Made by a program: the position numbers and the translations under genes. A DNA stretch of 64,000 nt from Paraescarpia echinospica (lineage: Eukaryota; Annelida; Polychaeta; Sabellida; Siboglinidae), in assembly GCA_020002185.1 (NCBI GenBank), contig CM034539.1:3686629-3750628 (forward strand), read 5' to 3'. Numbering within the stretch: the stretch's first letter is position 1; each line of letters starts with the position of its first letter. This document shows, one piece after another, positions 12,481 to 24,239 of this stretch. The notes beneath the pieces are model-generated. The model did no database searches, had not been told where the DNA came from, and saw only the letters and a program-made list of their open reading frames with translations.

Positions 12481-13580
12481 ATAACATAATAATTACATTT
12501 AAAGTAGGAACAGAAACTATAATCTATGCTACTGATTACGCAAAAGTAGACATTTGACTCTTTTTTGAAGATATGTAAACTTGCACAACATCGTAGAACA
12601 TTATTCATGATGAAAGAATTCCAGATTTTAGGGCCTACATAGACCAAATGTAATTGTCTGCAATTTGTCTTGCAATATAGTATTTTATACGCTATTTCCT
12701 GTCTTGTACTATATTTATGTGAGGATATTTGCAAAACAAATACACCATTAAATATATTTGGCAACATACCGTTATTATGTTTGAACATTAGAATACAGCA
12801 TAAAAGTATTTATTTAACTGATAAATATTAGTTATCTGATAAGATATAAATAAAGCTCTGTGTGATCAATAAATCTCACATTATAATTTTGCGCAAAAGT
12901 CTTTTTTGAAGTATATATATCTTAGTAAAGTATATATTCGGGGCCCTTCCCCAAAGAATATTACAGTAGGAAATATGTGGGTAGAAAAACATACAATATA
13001 TATTTAACAATAGGCTTTTATCTAATTTGTTCGTCACATTTTTAGTAATGCCAATATTCTTAGATATTTTATTTGATATATATTTAATGTGAGCGCTCCA
13101 GGTCAATGTGTTATTTATAAGTAGACCCAAAAACTTTATTTGGTTTACAGTGTCAACATTTATGCCGTCTATGTAAATATTAGTATCCTTCTCTCTTATA
13201 CTCCTCGTATTACTAAAGGTCACTAAAGGTTATTATCATCAGCAAACATAATGGTAAACACTGTTACATATAAAGTAGTCAAATCATTTATGTAGATAAG
13301 AAACAGTAAAGGTCCCAAAATCGAATCCTGCGGAACACCACTTGTTGTATTGTTAAGGGCAGATTTTGTTCCGTAAATTTTACTCGTTGTTGTCTGTTAC
13401 TTAAGTAGTTATGAATCCATCGGAGCAATTACGTGGTCTTTGTTGTCAGTTGATTTACTAATGTTATATATTAGCACTGAAATAGCCATATCAGTGGAGT
13501 ATCCTTTCCTAAATCCAAATTGAAAATTTGGCGGTTGTAGTCCGCGTATCGCAGAAGACGTTGCGATTGCCTTGCTCTGT
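12480..13580 (-). mobile_element. LINE remnant, L2/CR1-like reverse transcriptase
   Basis: On the minus strand, from high to low coordinate, one reads a QFGFRKGYSTDMA motif (about 13530), a GVPQ-S-ILGPLLFLIYIND motif with substitutions (about 13350), an FADD-like motif, then the open frame 13223-12876 with KFLGLLINNTLTWSAHIKYI, then frame 12788-12399 with VYVGPKIWNSF. These are RT fingers, palm, thumb and C-terminus in the correct order. Frameshifts and stops make it inactive. Confidence 0.75.
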
Positions 13581-13980
13581 GTAAATAATGCAAATTATAC
13601 AAGTTTTAACCGATATACAGCTCTACATTTACGCACACAACGCCACGAAAGCACCAATATTCTATCGGACTTCGTGATTTTAGTAAGTGGAAGTGACTTT
13701 TTATGATTTAGTCAGTTTTAATATCAGGGTGCACCTGTGTGAAACAAGCTGTGATTCAGCCATACGTGAACTCAATAGTCAGGTCGTTACCTGCACCTGC
13801 TCTTTCCATGCGGGTGCAGTACAGCGAACAAATGGCAGCGCTGGCGAAGGCGAACCATGCGAAATCGATCGTCGGGGGGATGAGGCCATGCGGCCCCCCT
13901 CACCGCCCTGCTCTGCCTTCACGTCGGCCTAATGCTTGCGTCGCTGTTGCTCGTAGGTGGCATCGGAACGTATAATATCC

Positions 13981-14975
13981 CCTTTAACAAACAATACTAG
14001 ACCCTCCCACTGTCGCTGGTCTACATAAACAATACTAGACCCTCCTACTGTCGCTGGTCTACACAAACAATACTAGACCCTCCTACTGTCGCTGGTCTAC
14101 ACAAACAATACTAGACCCTCCCACTGTCGCTGGTCTACACAAACAATACTAGACCCTCCTACTGTCGCTGGTCTACACAAACAATACAAGACCCTCCCAC
14201 TGTCGCTGGTCTACACAAACAATACTAGACCCTCCCACTGTCGCTGGTCTACACAAACAATACTAGACCCTCCTACTGTCGCTGGTCTACACAAACAATA
14301 CTAGACCCTCCTACAGTCGCTGGTCTACACAAACAATACTAGACCCTCCCACTGTCGCTGGTCTACACAAACAATACTAGACCCTCCCACTGTCGCTGGT
14401 CTACACAAACAATACTAGACCCTCCCACTGTCGCTGGTCTGCACAAACAATACTAGACCCTCCTACGGTCGGCGGTCTACACAAACAATACCCCAGACCC
14501 TCCCACTGTCGCTGGTCTATACAAACAATACTAGACCCTCCCACTGTCGCTGGTCTATACAAACAATACTAGACCCTCCCACTGTCGCTGGTCTACACAA
14601 ACAATACTAGACCCTCCCACTGTCGCTGGTCTACACAAACAATACTAGACCCTCCCACTGTCGCTGGTCTACACAAACAATACTAGACCCTCCCACTGTC
14701 GCTGGTCTACACAAACAATACTAGACCCTCCTACTGTCGCTGGTCTACACAAACAATACTAGACCCTCCTACTGTCGCTGGTCTACACAAACAATACTAG
14801 ACCCTCCCACTGTCGCTGGTCTACACAAACAATACTAGACCCTCCCACTGTCGCTGGTCTACACAAACAATACTAGACCCTCCCACTGTCGCTGGTCTAC
14901 ACAAACAATACTAGACCCTCCCACTGTCGCTGGTCTACACAAACAATACTAGACCCTCCCACTGTCGCTGGTCTA
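13981..14975. repeat. Minisatellite, 38-bp unit with terminal dyad, about 26 copies
   Basis: The unit is aaacaatactagaccctccc followed by actgtcgctggtctacac. Each unit contains TAGACC and its reverse complement GGTCTA 14 bases apart, so every unit could form a small hairpin. Copies are nearly identical, with C/T at the ccctcc(c/t)a position; one has a ccc insertion near 14490. The array stops abruptly at 14975 where LINE coding sequence begins. Confidence 0.97.
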
Positions 14976-16440
14976 TCTTTGGCTCATATTAATGTAAACG
15001 GTATTGGTGTTGAGGGACGGATAGATGAAATGAGACATCTTTTTAAACGAAAGCCTTTCGATATTATTGGTATTATTGAAACAAAACTGACAAATGATAT
15101 GCCCAGTAGCAAGTTTGACACTGGTGGATATTAATTATTCCGAGCTAATAGGAAGAAAGTAGGTAAAAAGCCAAGAGGAGGATGTGCTCTTTAAATTAGA
15201 GACAACGTAAACTTTGAAGAAAAACCAGATTTGATACCACAAGATTTGGAAGGCATTTGTGGAATAGTCACATTCAAAAACAAACACAAGATTATCATTG
15301 CAAGCATATACAGACCCCCAACTGAAAAAAAATTTACNNNNNNNNNNNNNNNNNNNNNNNNNNNNNNNNNNNNNNNNNNNNNNNNNNNNNNNNNNNNNNN
15401 NNNNNNNNNNNNNNNNNNNNNNNNNNNNNNNNNNNNNNNNNNNNNNNNNNNNNNNNNNNNNNNNNNNNNNNNNNNNNNNNNNNNNNNNNNNNNNNNNNNN
15501 NNNNNNNNNNNNNNNNNNNNNNNNNNNNNNNNNNNNNNNNNNNNNNNNNNNNNNNNNNNNNNNNNNNNNNNNNNNNNNNNNNNNNNNNNNNNNNNNNNNN
15601 NNNNNNNNNNNNNNNNNNNNNNNNNNNNNNNNNNNNNNNNNNNNNNNNNNNNNNNNNNNNNNNNNNNNNNNNNNNNNNNNNNNNNNNNNNNNNNNNNNNN
15701 NNNNNNNNNNNNNNNNNNNNNNNNNNNNNNNNNNNNNNNNNNNNNNNNNNNNNNNNNNNNNNNNNNNNNNNNNNNNNNNNNNNNNNNNNNNNNNNNNNNN
15801 NNNNNNNNNNNNNNNNNNNNNNNNNNNNNNNNNNNNNNNNNNNNNNNNNNNNNNNNNNNNNNNNNNNNNNNNNNNNNNNNNNNNNNNNNNNNNNNNNNNN
15901 NNNNNNNNNNNNNNNNNNNNNNNNNNNNNNNNNNNNNNNNNNNNNNNNNNNNNNNNNNNNNNNNNNNNNNNNNNNNNNNNNNNNNNNNNNNNNNNNNNNN
16001 NNNNNNNNNNNNNNNNNNNNNNNNNNNNNNNNNNNNNNNNNNNNNNNNNNNNNNNNNNNNNNNNNNNNNNNNNNNNNNNNNNNNNNNNNNNNNNNNNNNN
16101 NNNNNNNNNNNNNNNNNNNNNNNNNNNNNNNNNNNNNNNNNNNNNNNNNNNNNNNNNNNNNNNNNNNNNNNNNNNNNNNNNNNNNNNNNNNNNNNNNNNN
16201 NNNNNNNNNNNNNNNNNNNNNNNNNNNNNNNNNNNNNNNNNNNNNNNNNNNNNNNNNNNNNNNNNNNNNNNNNNNNNNNNNNNNNNNNNNNNNNNNNNNN
16301 NNNNNNNNNNNNNNNNNNNNNNNNNNNNNNNNNNNNNTATAAATATAGACCTGGAGAGAACACCCTGAAAATAATAGGGACTAGAATTTGGAATAAACTA
16401 TCTGTAAATATAAAACATTCGAAAACGCAAAATATTTAAA
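14976..16440 (+). mobile_element. LINE with endonuclease start, assembly gap and RT 3' end
   Basis: Left of the gap, the plus strand reads LAHINVNGIGVEGRIDEMRH, FDIIGIIETKL, then KIIIASIYRPPTEK: motifs of an APE-type endonuclease (the ETKL contains the Mg-binding Glu; the YRPP is typical). Two stops interrupt it. Right of the gap (16338-16440) a frame reads LKIIGTRIWNKLSVNIKHSK, a typical LINE RT C-terminus. The missing RT would have to lie in the 1000-N gap, which is a placeholder length, so element size is unknown. Confidence 0.75.
15338..16337. other. Assembly gap, exactly 1000 N
   Basis: The run of N is exactly 1000 bases, the usual placeholder for a scaffold gap of unknown length. Open frames crossing it are meaningless. 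Confidence 0.99.
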
Positions 16441-18090
16441 ACTTAAGCCATGAGCTTTATAATTGGCATTAATTAAAGTTTAAATATAATTATATATTGT
16501 AAGGAATTCGCTTGTGAATTATTTTATATTGGTACAACATATCTAGCTGTAATTTACTGAAGTCGTTAACCTGATGCTATTGCAATTGAATGCACTGTAT
16601 AACCTTTACATACGTAACATTATTTATGTGGAAGTACAGTAAATGAGTTTGATTTAATTGATTTGATTTAATTCTCTGTTAGCCACCTCATCTGTGTTAC
16701 ATTACTCTTGAAATATATTGTATATCATCTGGATGAGGAAATAAATTTACTTATTACTATATCACCTTTCTCAAAGGAGACCAATATGACAACAAATGTT
16801 GAGCTACTACAGGAACATCAATTATGACAACATTTTCACACGGGGCCATGGCGCAATATCTCGGTATGTAGGTCACTGGGTGGTAGTATCACTGATTAAC
16901 GGAGTACTGTTGTATTCAGTTCTATACGAGTTGACTCGAGGCCGCACAAGAATGTTTCAAAAAGGTTCCATGAGTCACTGTGTTGGACGGTGTCACCGTG
17001 ACATGAAGTAGACATATTGTCCTTGTTATGACGTTATCTTACCACGGCAATCATTACGCACCGGTTCACATGGTAGAGCAGACGCGATATATTGTTCAGG
17101 TAATCATTCATACGTTGATATGAGCACGACACATGAGCTTAGCCCCGCAGACAGTGTTGTCTGCTTCTGAGAACTCGCTCCGGCAAAAAATGGTCGTTTG
17201 TCACACAGGGGATGTTTCAAAACACCTCTCCTGTCATGAACCGTCCCCTTACGTCAGTCATATATGGTGTGTATACACATTTCACTAACATTCTAATCAG
17301 CTTACAGACCCGATTTCCTTCTTGACAACCGATTTCATTCGATATTAACGACGAGGTTAGATCATTCACAAGCGCAACATATCAATCATAAACAGTCAAC
17401 TGTAACAAACATCGTACTATATTGTGTCATGTTTAACGCAGACATCCACTTTTCTTGAAGATGTTTATGAGTTCAGACTTTTAGCGACGACAAGTTAGTT
17501 TATGAATACGTTAACCAATACGTTAATGCACACGCTAGTAAAAACATTTTGAAAACGCTCCGTTAAATTAAACGAGGTATTCTGTTATATCATAAATGTT
17601 CTTGATGGGTTCATTATCTTATTGAAACGATCCCCGGGCCTGGAATGAGCCTGGGATTGTTAGATCCATAAAGGGGTCGGCCCACGGCAACGGGTGATTG
17701 ACTCCGTACTAGAGTACTAGAGTGAGTCAGCGTGTTTGCGTCAGTGTGTTTGGTGTTGGCTCTGTGCGCAGCCAACCGTGTCGAGAGAAGTAGCCTATCA
17801 CACTGCATGAAAGCTACGAACTTCCTGGTCTATTTTTATTGGTAAATTAGAAGTAAATTTGTGCCGAGAGTGGCCAATGACGAAGTAAACTTTTTTTTAG
17901 CGCTTGCGCCGTGTACCCGCGTACCTGTTTTCTTACCTGCAGGCGGCGAGTGAGACAAACAACATAGAGTGCCAGTGCATTATAAACGACTGGTGTTTGG
18001 GAATACGTCCTCTTGGTCGTAAGACACAGTGGCACATTTCATTTACTGATAAGGCTGTTGCAAGTTCGCAGGTAAGTGTATATTTAAAAA
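16441..18090. other. Intergenic DNA without recognised genes
   Basis: AT-rich unique sequence. No open frame with family motifs was recognised. A GC-richer stretch at 17620-17810 with a repeated tactagag may be another interspersed repeat. Confidence 0.35.
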
Positions 18091-18149
18091 TCTATGTTTG
18101 CATACACCATCATCATCATTGTGCAGCCGTAGTGTCCCGTGGTTGGGCG

Positions 18150-18494
18150 AAGGCCTCTATGAGGGAAGTAAGCAAACGGGACTGTATTATTATGGGGGAT
18201 TTTAACCACGGGCATATACAATGGAAATCTCTTCAGAGTATGGGGAGTGAGGACCACAAATTTTTAGTTTTAGTTCAAGATACTTTCCTTTCTCAACATG
18301 TGCTAGAACCAACCAGGGGTGAGAATGTGTTAGACATAGTTTTGTCCTCACAGAATGAATTAGTTGACAATGTCAAGATATGTGAGCCACTGGGGAGTAG
18401 CGATCACAACCAGATACATTTTACCATCAAAGTAAAATCAGAAAGGAATAGTAAAAAGCAGTATAGGAGAAATTTCCACAAAAGGAAGGTATAA
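18150..18494 (+). pseudogene. LINE APE-type endonuclease fragment
   Basis: The C-terminal half of an apurinic-like endonuclease that nicks target DNA for target-primed reverse transcription. The GDFN motif, the D-I-V-L-S loop and the SDH motif (catalytic Asp-His) are all present. The N-terminal half including the ETW/ETK motif is absent from this copy. Confidence 0.85.
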
Positions 18495-19076
18495 GGACAT
18501 GAGGAAATATTTAGCAAGGGCAGACTGGAATAGCACTGAAAATAAGGCAGCAGCAGATGCTGGAATATGTTAAAGGCCCCTGATTAAGTGCATAATGATC
18601 GAAAATTTGTACCTTCCAAAACAAAGGAAAACAGTCAAAAGAAACACTTATCGAAAAGAAGCCATTAGAAAAAGATTAGAAATTATAAACAAATGATGTA
18701 AGAATCATAGATGTACTGGAAATGATACAAGAAGACTACAGCAGTTATAAAGAAGCACTTAGCAAGCTACGGCTGAAATTATAAAATTCAAAGAGAGAGC
18801 TGCAAGACAACAATTGTAGCTAGTATTAATATAAAACGGCAGCAAGTTTTATGCGTATGTTCAGAGAAACAAACAGAAAAGTTCAAGAATGAGTCAGTCC
18901 TCTAGAAGATAGTGCTGGAAATATAATAACAGAGGGATTCTTAATGGCAGAAGACCTGAATAAGTATTTTAGTTCAGTGTTTACCAGGGAAGATATTAGT
19001 TCACTGCCAGTACCAGAGGCTAAGTTCAAGGGGGCAGAATTCAGACTATTTAGGACAGTTAATTGTAACCCCGGAA

Positions 19077-19952
19077 ATGGTAGCTAAGAAAATAAGGGCT
19101 ATGAAGGATAATAAATCACCTGGAGTGGATGGTATTCCACCCAAACTACTATTGGAAATTGTAGAACAAATTAGCATACCGCTTGCAACAGTTTTCAACT
19201 TGTCATTAGAAGAGGGAGTGGTTCCTTTAGAATGGAAAGAAGCAAACATTATACCGTTATTCAAAAAAGGATCGAGAAACAAGTCAGAGAACTATAGACC
19301 AGTGAGTTTAACATCAGTGATTTGTAAATTATTAAAAAGACTAATTAAAGATCACATGGTGGATTTTCTTGTTAAACAAAACTTGATAAACCCATCCTCA
19401 GCATTTTTTAAAGCGAGGTCATGCTTAACAAATATGTTATGTTTTTTGGAAGACATCACTAAGTGGGTAGATGAGGGATCACCAGTAGATAACGTCTACT
19501 TAGATTTTCAAAAAGCTTTTGACAAAGTACCACATCAAAGATTACTACGTAAACTAAAGGCCCATGGCATAGGAAATGGTATAATAAACTGGATAGAACA
19601 ATGGCTGATTGACAGAAGACAACGTGTAGTAATTGATGGGGAGGCTTCAAACTGGAAATCGGTATTGAGTGGGGTACCACAGGGATCAGTATTAGGACCT
19701 ATATTATTCTTAATATATATCAACGATTTGGATGATGAAATAACAAGCAAGGTGTTGAAATTTGCGGGTGATACAAAAGTGTTTAGAAGGATTAAAAGTG
19801 ATGGAGATAGACAACATTTACAAGATGATCTTGACAGGTTGATCAAATGGTCTGAAAAGTGGCAAATGCTGTTCAATTTTGGGAAATGTAAATGCCTCCA
19901 CACAGGACATGGGAACGAAGAGGTAGAATATACAACGGGGGTACTGTACTAA
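19077..19952 (+). pseudogene. LINE reverse transcriptase, catalytic FADD changed to FAGD
   Basis: Reverse transcriptase of a non-LTR retrotransposon. Motifs in order: DNKSPGVDGIPPKLL (motif 1), VPLEWKEANIIPLFKKG (motif 2), YRPVSLTSVICKLLKRLI, VYLDFQKAFDKVPHQRLL (motif A with catalytic Asp), SGVPQGSVLGPILFLIYIND (motif B), then KFAGDTKVF where family members have FADD. Loss of one catalytic Asp predicts a dead enzyme. The frame ends in TTG-V-L-Y by a frameshift relative to 19892-20320. Confidence 0.92.
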
Positions 19953-20567
19953 GTACTACTGTAAAAGAAAAGGACTTAGGGTTAACCATTAGTGCTGATA
20001 TGAAGGTTTCAGAGCAGTGCGGAATCGCAGCTTCAAAGGGAAATCAAATCCTTGGATTAATTAGGCGAAACATAACGTATAAGAAAAAAGAGCTAATAAT
20101 ACCACTGTACAAAACAATAGTTAGGCCTTATTTAGAATATTGTATTCAAGCGTGGAGGCCGTATCGCAGGAAGGACATAGATATGCTAGAAAGAGTGCAG
20201 AGGAGAGCAACTAAAATGATACCAAAACTGAGGATCTTAGTTACGAAATACGCCTTAAAAATGCGGTTTAACAACACTAGATACCAGCAGATTGAGAAGA
20301 GATCAGATAGAAGTGTTTAAAATATTGAAGGGTTATGAAAATATTGATAGAAATATTTTTTTCTCAGTTAAGAAAGATAGAAGGACTAGAGGACATGAAC
20401 TTACATTAGCAAAGGAGCAGTGTAGATTAGATATAAGAAAGTTCTCATTCTCACAAAGGACTGTAAATGAATGGAACATATTATCTGCTGATTGTGTGGG
20501 TGCTAGTAGCGTGAATATGTTTAAAAATAAAATCGACACGTACCTCAGACGGGCTGGATACTCATAG
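19892..20567 (+). pseudogene. LINE RT thumb and C-terminal domain, frameshifted
   Basis: Frames 19892-20320 and 20292-20567 carry KEKDLGLTISADMKVSEQCG, IVRPYLEYCIQAWRPYRRKD, VQRRATKMIPKL and the terminal FSQRTVNEWNILSADCVGAS. These equal the C-terminus of the intact-looking copy at 47062-47766, so the family is multi-copy here. At least one frameshift separates the two frames near 20240-20300. Confidence 0.88.
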
Positions 20568-20640
20568 ATAAAAGGGTCGGACTCTCGATAAGCCAAAGGG
20601 CTTCCTTGTCCACCTGCCACCTAGAGTTAATTATCTGGGT

Positions 20641-21146
20641 GGCAATCTTGTTAAATCTTGCTAAATCTTGTCTGTCTTGCACTATCCTCTGCCATATGTA
20701 ACATTGATTACACAGGCGCCGTGAGGTGGCGACACTGGCCCCTCACTACGGCCTGGAATATTAAGGCCCTTCCAATGTTACCGGTAGGGGGCTTTATGTC
20801 AGATATCTCAGGTAGAGACGATGATTGTCTCTCAGGTCAACTGTGAAATAACAATTTAAATAAGGAAACACTTTTATCAGATAATACTATACTATAACAA
20901 CTATTCAACATAAAACTTATATTGAAACATGTCACACAAAAATAAACCGACATTACACAATTGTTCGTAGTTTAGTGCATTTTAATCACATGCATATTCA
21001 TTAAGTGGCATCTCTTATGGCTGTCAACAAGTGGGCAGTCAAAACGCGATTCTAAGCCAGACTATCTTCCTGGCGAAGTCACGCAGCCAGGCGAGAGTCG
21101 CTTAAGCGAGACTATGCCAGACGTAGTACGGCAGATAAGTGAAAAA
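20641..21146. other. Unassigned spacer between LINE and inverted-repeat element
   Basis: Unique sequence, no coding signal recognised. A near-tandem gccaggcgag-type stretch occurs near 21060-21120. Confidence 0.3.
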
Positions 21147-21600
21147 TAATGCACTTTTGATAAAAGCATGAAACTAGACACAAAGTAAGTAAACACCAAT
21201 ACAAAGATATTTAGACCCCGGGGCATCTCTGATTTTGCCCAGGATGCTTTTGGCGGCCATTTTTAAAATGGCCGCCAAAGCGAATAATCCTCATGTCTTG
21301 AGAACTGCGTTACATACAGCTGTCATCTTGAGCTCAACATATAGGTTTTCGGAGGCACCTATTTCAAATGTTTTACCTGTGACCTTGTCCGACATTCACG
21401 TCCGCCATTTAAATATGGCGGCCATCGATATTAGTGTCCCTATATCTTATGAACTGCGCCACCTAGAACAATATTGGTGGTGTCGAAATAAATGTGGGTG
21501 GACAATGATTTCAATTTTTGTCAATTATGTTTTGCATTTGACCTTTGTTGACATTCATATCCGCCATTTTGAAAATGGCGGACGTCAAAACTAATTATTT
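21147..21600. repeat. Left terminal inverted repeat with internal palindromes
   Basis: It contains GGCGGCCATTTTTAAAATGG with its own reverse complement arms, plus two further (G)GCGGCCAT / ATGGCGG-type palindromes spaced through the arm near 21410 and 21560. The sequence pairs with the reverse complement of 24240-24880. Confidence 0.8.
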
Positions 21601-21704
21601 CCAGGAGCTACATCCTACATTAACTATGCAGCTGTTATTTTGTCAGGAAGCAAATAATAGAAAGAAACTGCATATTCGGTGGCTCGTTTGGTCAAGATGG
21701 TCAA

Positions 21705-22634
21705 GTGGATTCAGTATCTGAATTGCTGCTCACCTTGACAACCATTGTGCTCTATGGAACAAACATAAAAGTCCAAGCTAACACGTTTGCATCGTACATC
21801 CAGAGATCTGTCAGAATTGGACAGCTTCTCGTGTACAACTGCATATCTCGTCCGTTGGCGGAATGCAGTTCGTCGGGACACAGCCCACTGCGAGAGCCAC
21901 CACTTCCAATGCATATGGTAGTAATCCTCCACACGAAAACCAGGAAGCGAGAACTCGTTGATACAGCGTTCCAACTGGGAATGTCTGTGTCATACGATCG
22001 TGTGCTCCAAATCTCATCTGCACTAGGGAACAACACAGTGCATCAGTACCATGATATGGAAGCTGTTTGTCCGCCACAACTGAATAATTAATTTTTCACT
22101 ACAGCTAACATTGACCACCAAACTAGCTCGACGTCTGCGCAAGGATCGTTCCATGGAACAGGAATCTCACTGTTTCAGCACACAACAGAGGCAAACGGTG
22201 TAGTCGACCGCCGCGTAGTGAAGGAGCGGTCTTCAGCATTGCTGATTGCTGCTCGGAACAAATCAATTGTTGCCGTGTTGCCATCGTCATATGCAAACGT
22301 ACCACCATTGTCAACAGGACGAATGTCAACGTTAGTGCCACAACGTGACACCACAAAGGCCATCGACACCAACCCGAGGGAGACGGGATTACCTGAAGCA
22401 GAGCAGGACTGGTTAGAACTCATGGAACGAGACGACACCAGTGAAGAGATTACACAGAAGTCGGTGTCATGGGCTGCATACCACGCTAGTAAACGAAATG
22501 TTCGGGTGGAAGATGTGAAGACCTGCGTGTCCGCCTTGTTGCCGCTGTTCTACGATCAAGCTGCTTCTGTGCCAATGATTCGTCACGCCATGGGTGTCAT
22601 CAAGACAACTGTCAGTATTCTGAACCCTGACTAG
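21705..22634 (+). pseudogene. N-terminal part of the element-encoded protein
   Basis: Frame 21705-22091 reads KVQANTFASYIQRSVRIGQL, LHTKTRKRELVDTAFQLGMS and VSYDRVLQISSALGN; frame 22218-22634 reads SVSWAAYHASKRNVRVEDVK then SALLPLFYDQAASVPMIRHA. These short blocks match the order found in a large uncharacterised invertebrate protein family as I recall it. A stop at 22089 and a frame change before 22218 break the gene. No enzymatic motif is recognised in this half. Confidence 0.6.
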
Positions 22635-24205
22635 GTACTGGTTATCGCCATGGACCAGCCGCCAGTATTCTCTGGCGAAGCAGAAACAGTGGACTTGGTC
22701 AGACACTCATGGGGAGAGGAAGTTCGTGATAATGCTGGGCGGGATGCACATAGAGGCGGCGACCCGGAGCATGATCTCCTAAAGGGAAGTGGATGGACTA
22801 TCCTACTGGTGCTGGCTGGTGTTACGACATCAGGAACGACTGATTCATTCCTGAAAGTTGTTCACCTCACTTGCACGCGTCGTGCACACCAAGTAATTGT
22901 GTGTGCACCGTATTGCTGTCTGCGACACGCTTACACGGAGTACACCAAGAGTGGGGCAGATGATCTTGATTTCGGCAGCTGATGCGCAAAGATGGCAAGA
23001 CGAGTGCCACAGTTCAAGTTTTGGTTCATCATTTTTCACCTTCAGCTGACACTCCTGTCATTTGTGAGATCCATTCGAGTCGGTGACTTCGGCCTGTACG
23101 TGAAAAGGCTGACCATTCGTGCACCATGGTTTTCCCCCTGGACCGTGTGGAAGCCCGAAAGAACATGCACGGAAACGAAGGGGAAAGGGTGTTCGCAGTG
23201 GTGTGGGGTACAACTCGCCTCTGCCAAGACAATGGCATGATTTCTTGTGTTGTGATAAGAACAAGACGGGGTTGTTCCCATTTTTGAGCCATGTTGCTGG
23301 TGATCTGCGACCGAACACAAGCAAGCAGGTCATTAGCACGTTCAACAACACTGTGGAAATGTTACAACAGCGAGAGATCGTCGGCTTGTCTCCTTGTACA
23401 CACGAAGAGGCGGACACCAGAATGATGGTCCACGTCGGTGATTCTGCAAAGTGTTGCTACAAGAACGTCATGATCCGCAATGTAGACAGTGACGTTGTTG
23501 TACTTTCACCTTGCTGAGATATTCACTGGAGTCATTATGGGTAGCATTTAGTGCTGAACAATAAATTCAGATGCATACCTGCTCACGCGATATCACGCTC
23601 GCTTGGACCGAGGAAGTGCCAATGTCTTCCGTTTTTCAACGTGTTCACCGGATGCGACAATGTCAGCTTTTTTGCAAATAAGGGAAAGAAAGGTGCGTAA
23701 GACGCATGGAATGCTTACCCGGAAGCTATTGACGTATTATGCACCATGACAGATGGACCTTCGCATGAGGATGTAGAGACTGTAATGCTAATCATTGAAA
23801 GGTTCACCGTCCTGATGTACGACCGAACAAGCTGTGAAGTAAATGTGGATGAAACTAGAAGGCAACTGTTCACGCAGAAATGGAGACAAATCAATCACAT
23901 TCCACCGAAACGCGCCACACTGCTTCAACACACCAAGCGTGCAGCTCACCAGGGAGGTCACAGTTGGGGGACAACAAACCTACTTCATCCAGCGCCAAAT
24001 ATACCGTCTCCACAGGGATGGGGATGGACACCACGAGGAAAGAGAGTTAGACTTCGTTGTGGACAACTTTACCGCAAGCCTCTCAAGCCTGTCGGGAACT
24101 GTTGAAGTGTGGCTGTCTGAAAGGCTAAAGCCGAACACTTGTACATGCAGAAAGGCGGAACTGTGCTGCACTGAAATTAGCAAATGTGCCGGGAAATGTG
24201 AAGCA
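22635..24205 (+). pseudogene. C-terminal part of the element-encoded protein with nuclease-like acidic motifs
   Basis: Successive frames give GSGWTILLVLAGVTTSGTTD, RRAHQVIVCAPYCC, then (23119-23517) THEEADTRMMVHVGD and RNVDSDVVVLS, a break, then FNVFTGCDNVSFFANKGKK (about 23635-23690) and PSHEDVETVMLIIERFTVLM. The spaced acidic motifs E-E-A-D-T-R, D-S-D-V-V-V and T-G-C-D resemble in order and spacing the acidic motifs of FEN1/XPG/PIN-fold nucleases; this comparison is my inference. Several stops and frameshifts show the copy is dead. Confidence 0.6.
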
Positions 24206-24239
24206 CCATAAAAGTGTGTATCAGATACCTTTCTGAATA

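Larger units (their letters stand above)
18150..20640 (+). mobile_element. Jockey/CR1-superfamily LINE copy 1 (5'-truncated ORF2)
   Basis: It starts inside the endonuclease (CIIMGDFNHGHIQWKSLQS; NVLDIVLSSQ; GSSDHNQIHF, the GDFN and SDH catalytic motifs), passes through a frame-broken linker, then an RT frame 19077-19952, then thumb/C-terminal frames 19892-20320 and 20292-20567. The 3' end carries ttaaatcttg repeats near 20650. Upstream, 18100-18150 (cccgtggttgggcgaaggcc) looks like a separate insertion abutting the LINE. Frameshifts near 18490-19050, 19940 and 20240-20300 and a mutated catalytic motif make it inactive. Confidence 0.9.

Noticed and set aside
13981..14975. CRISPR-like array of ~38-bp repeats
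   Set aside because: There are no unique spacers; the whole 38-bp unit repeats head to tail in a eukaryotic context.
15191..16439. Long open frames of about 400 codons across the gap
   Set aside because: They consist mostly of N.
21711..23417. Several minus-strand frames of 75-120 residues in the inverted-repeat element
   Set aside because: Conserved motifs of the element protein are on the plus strand; the minus frames have none.
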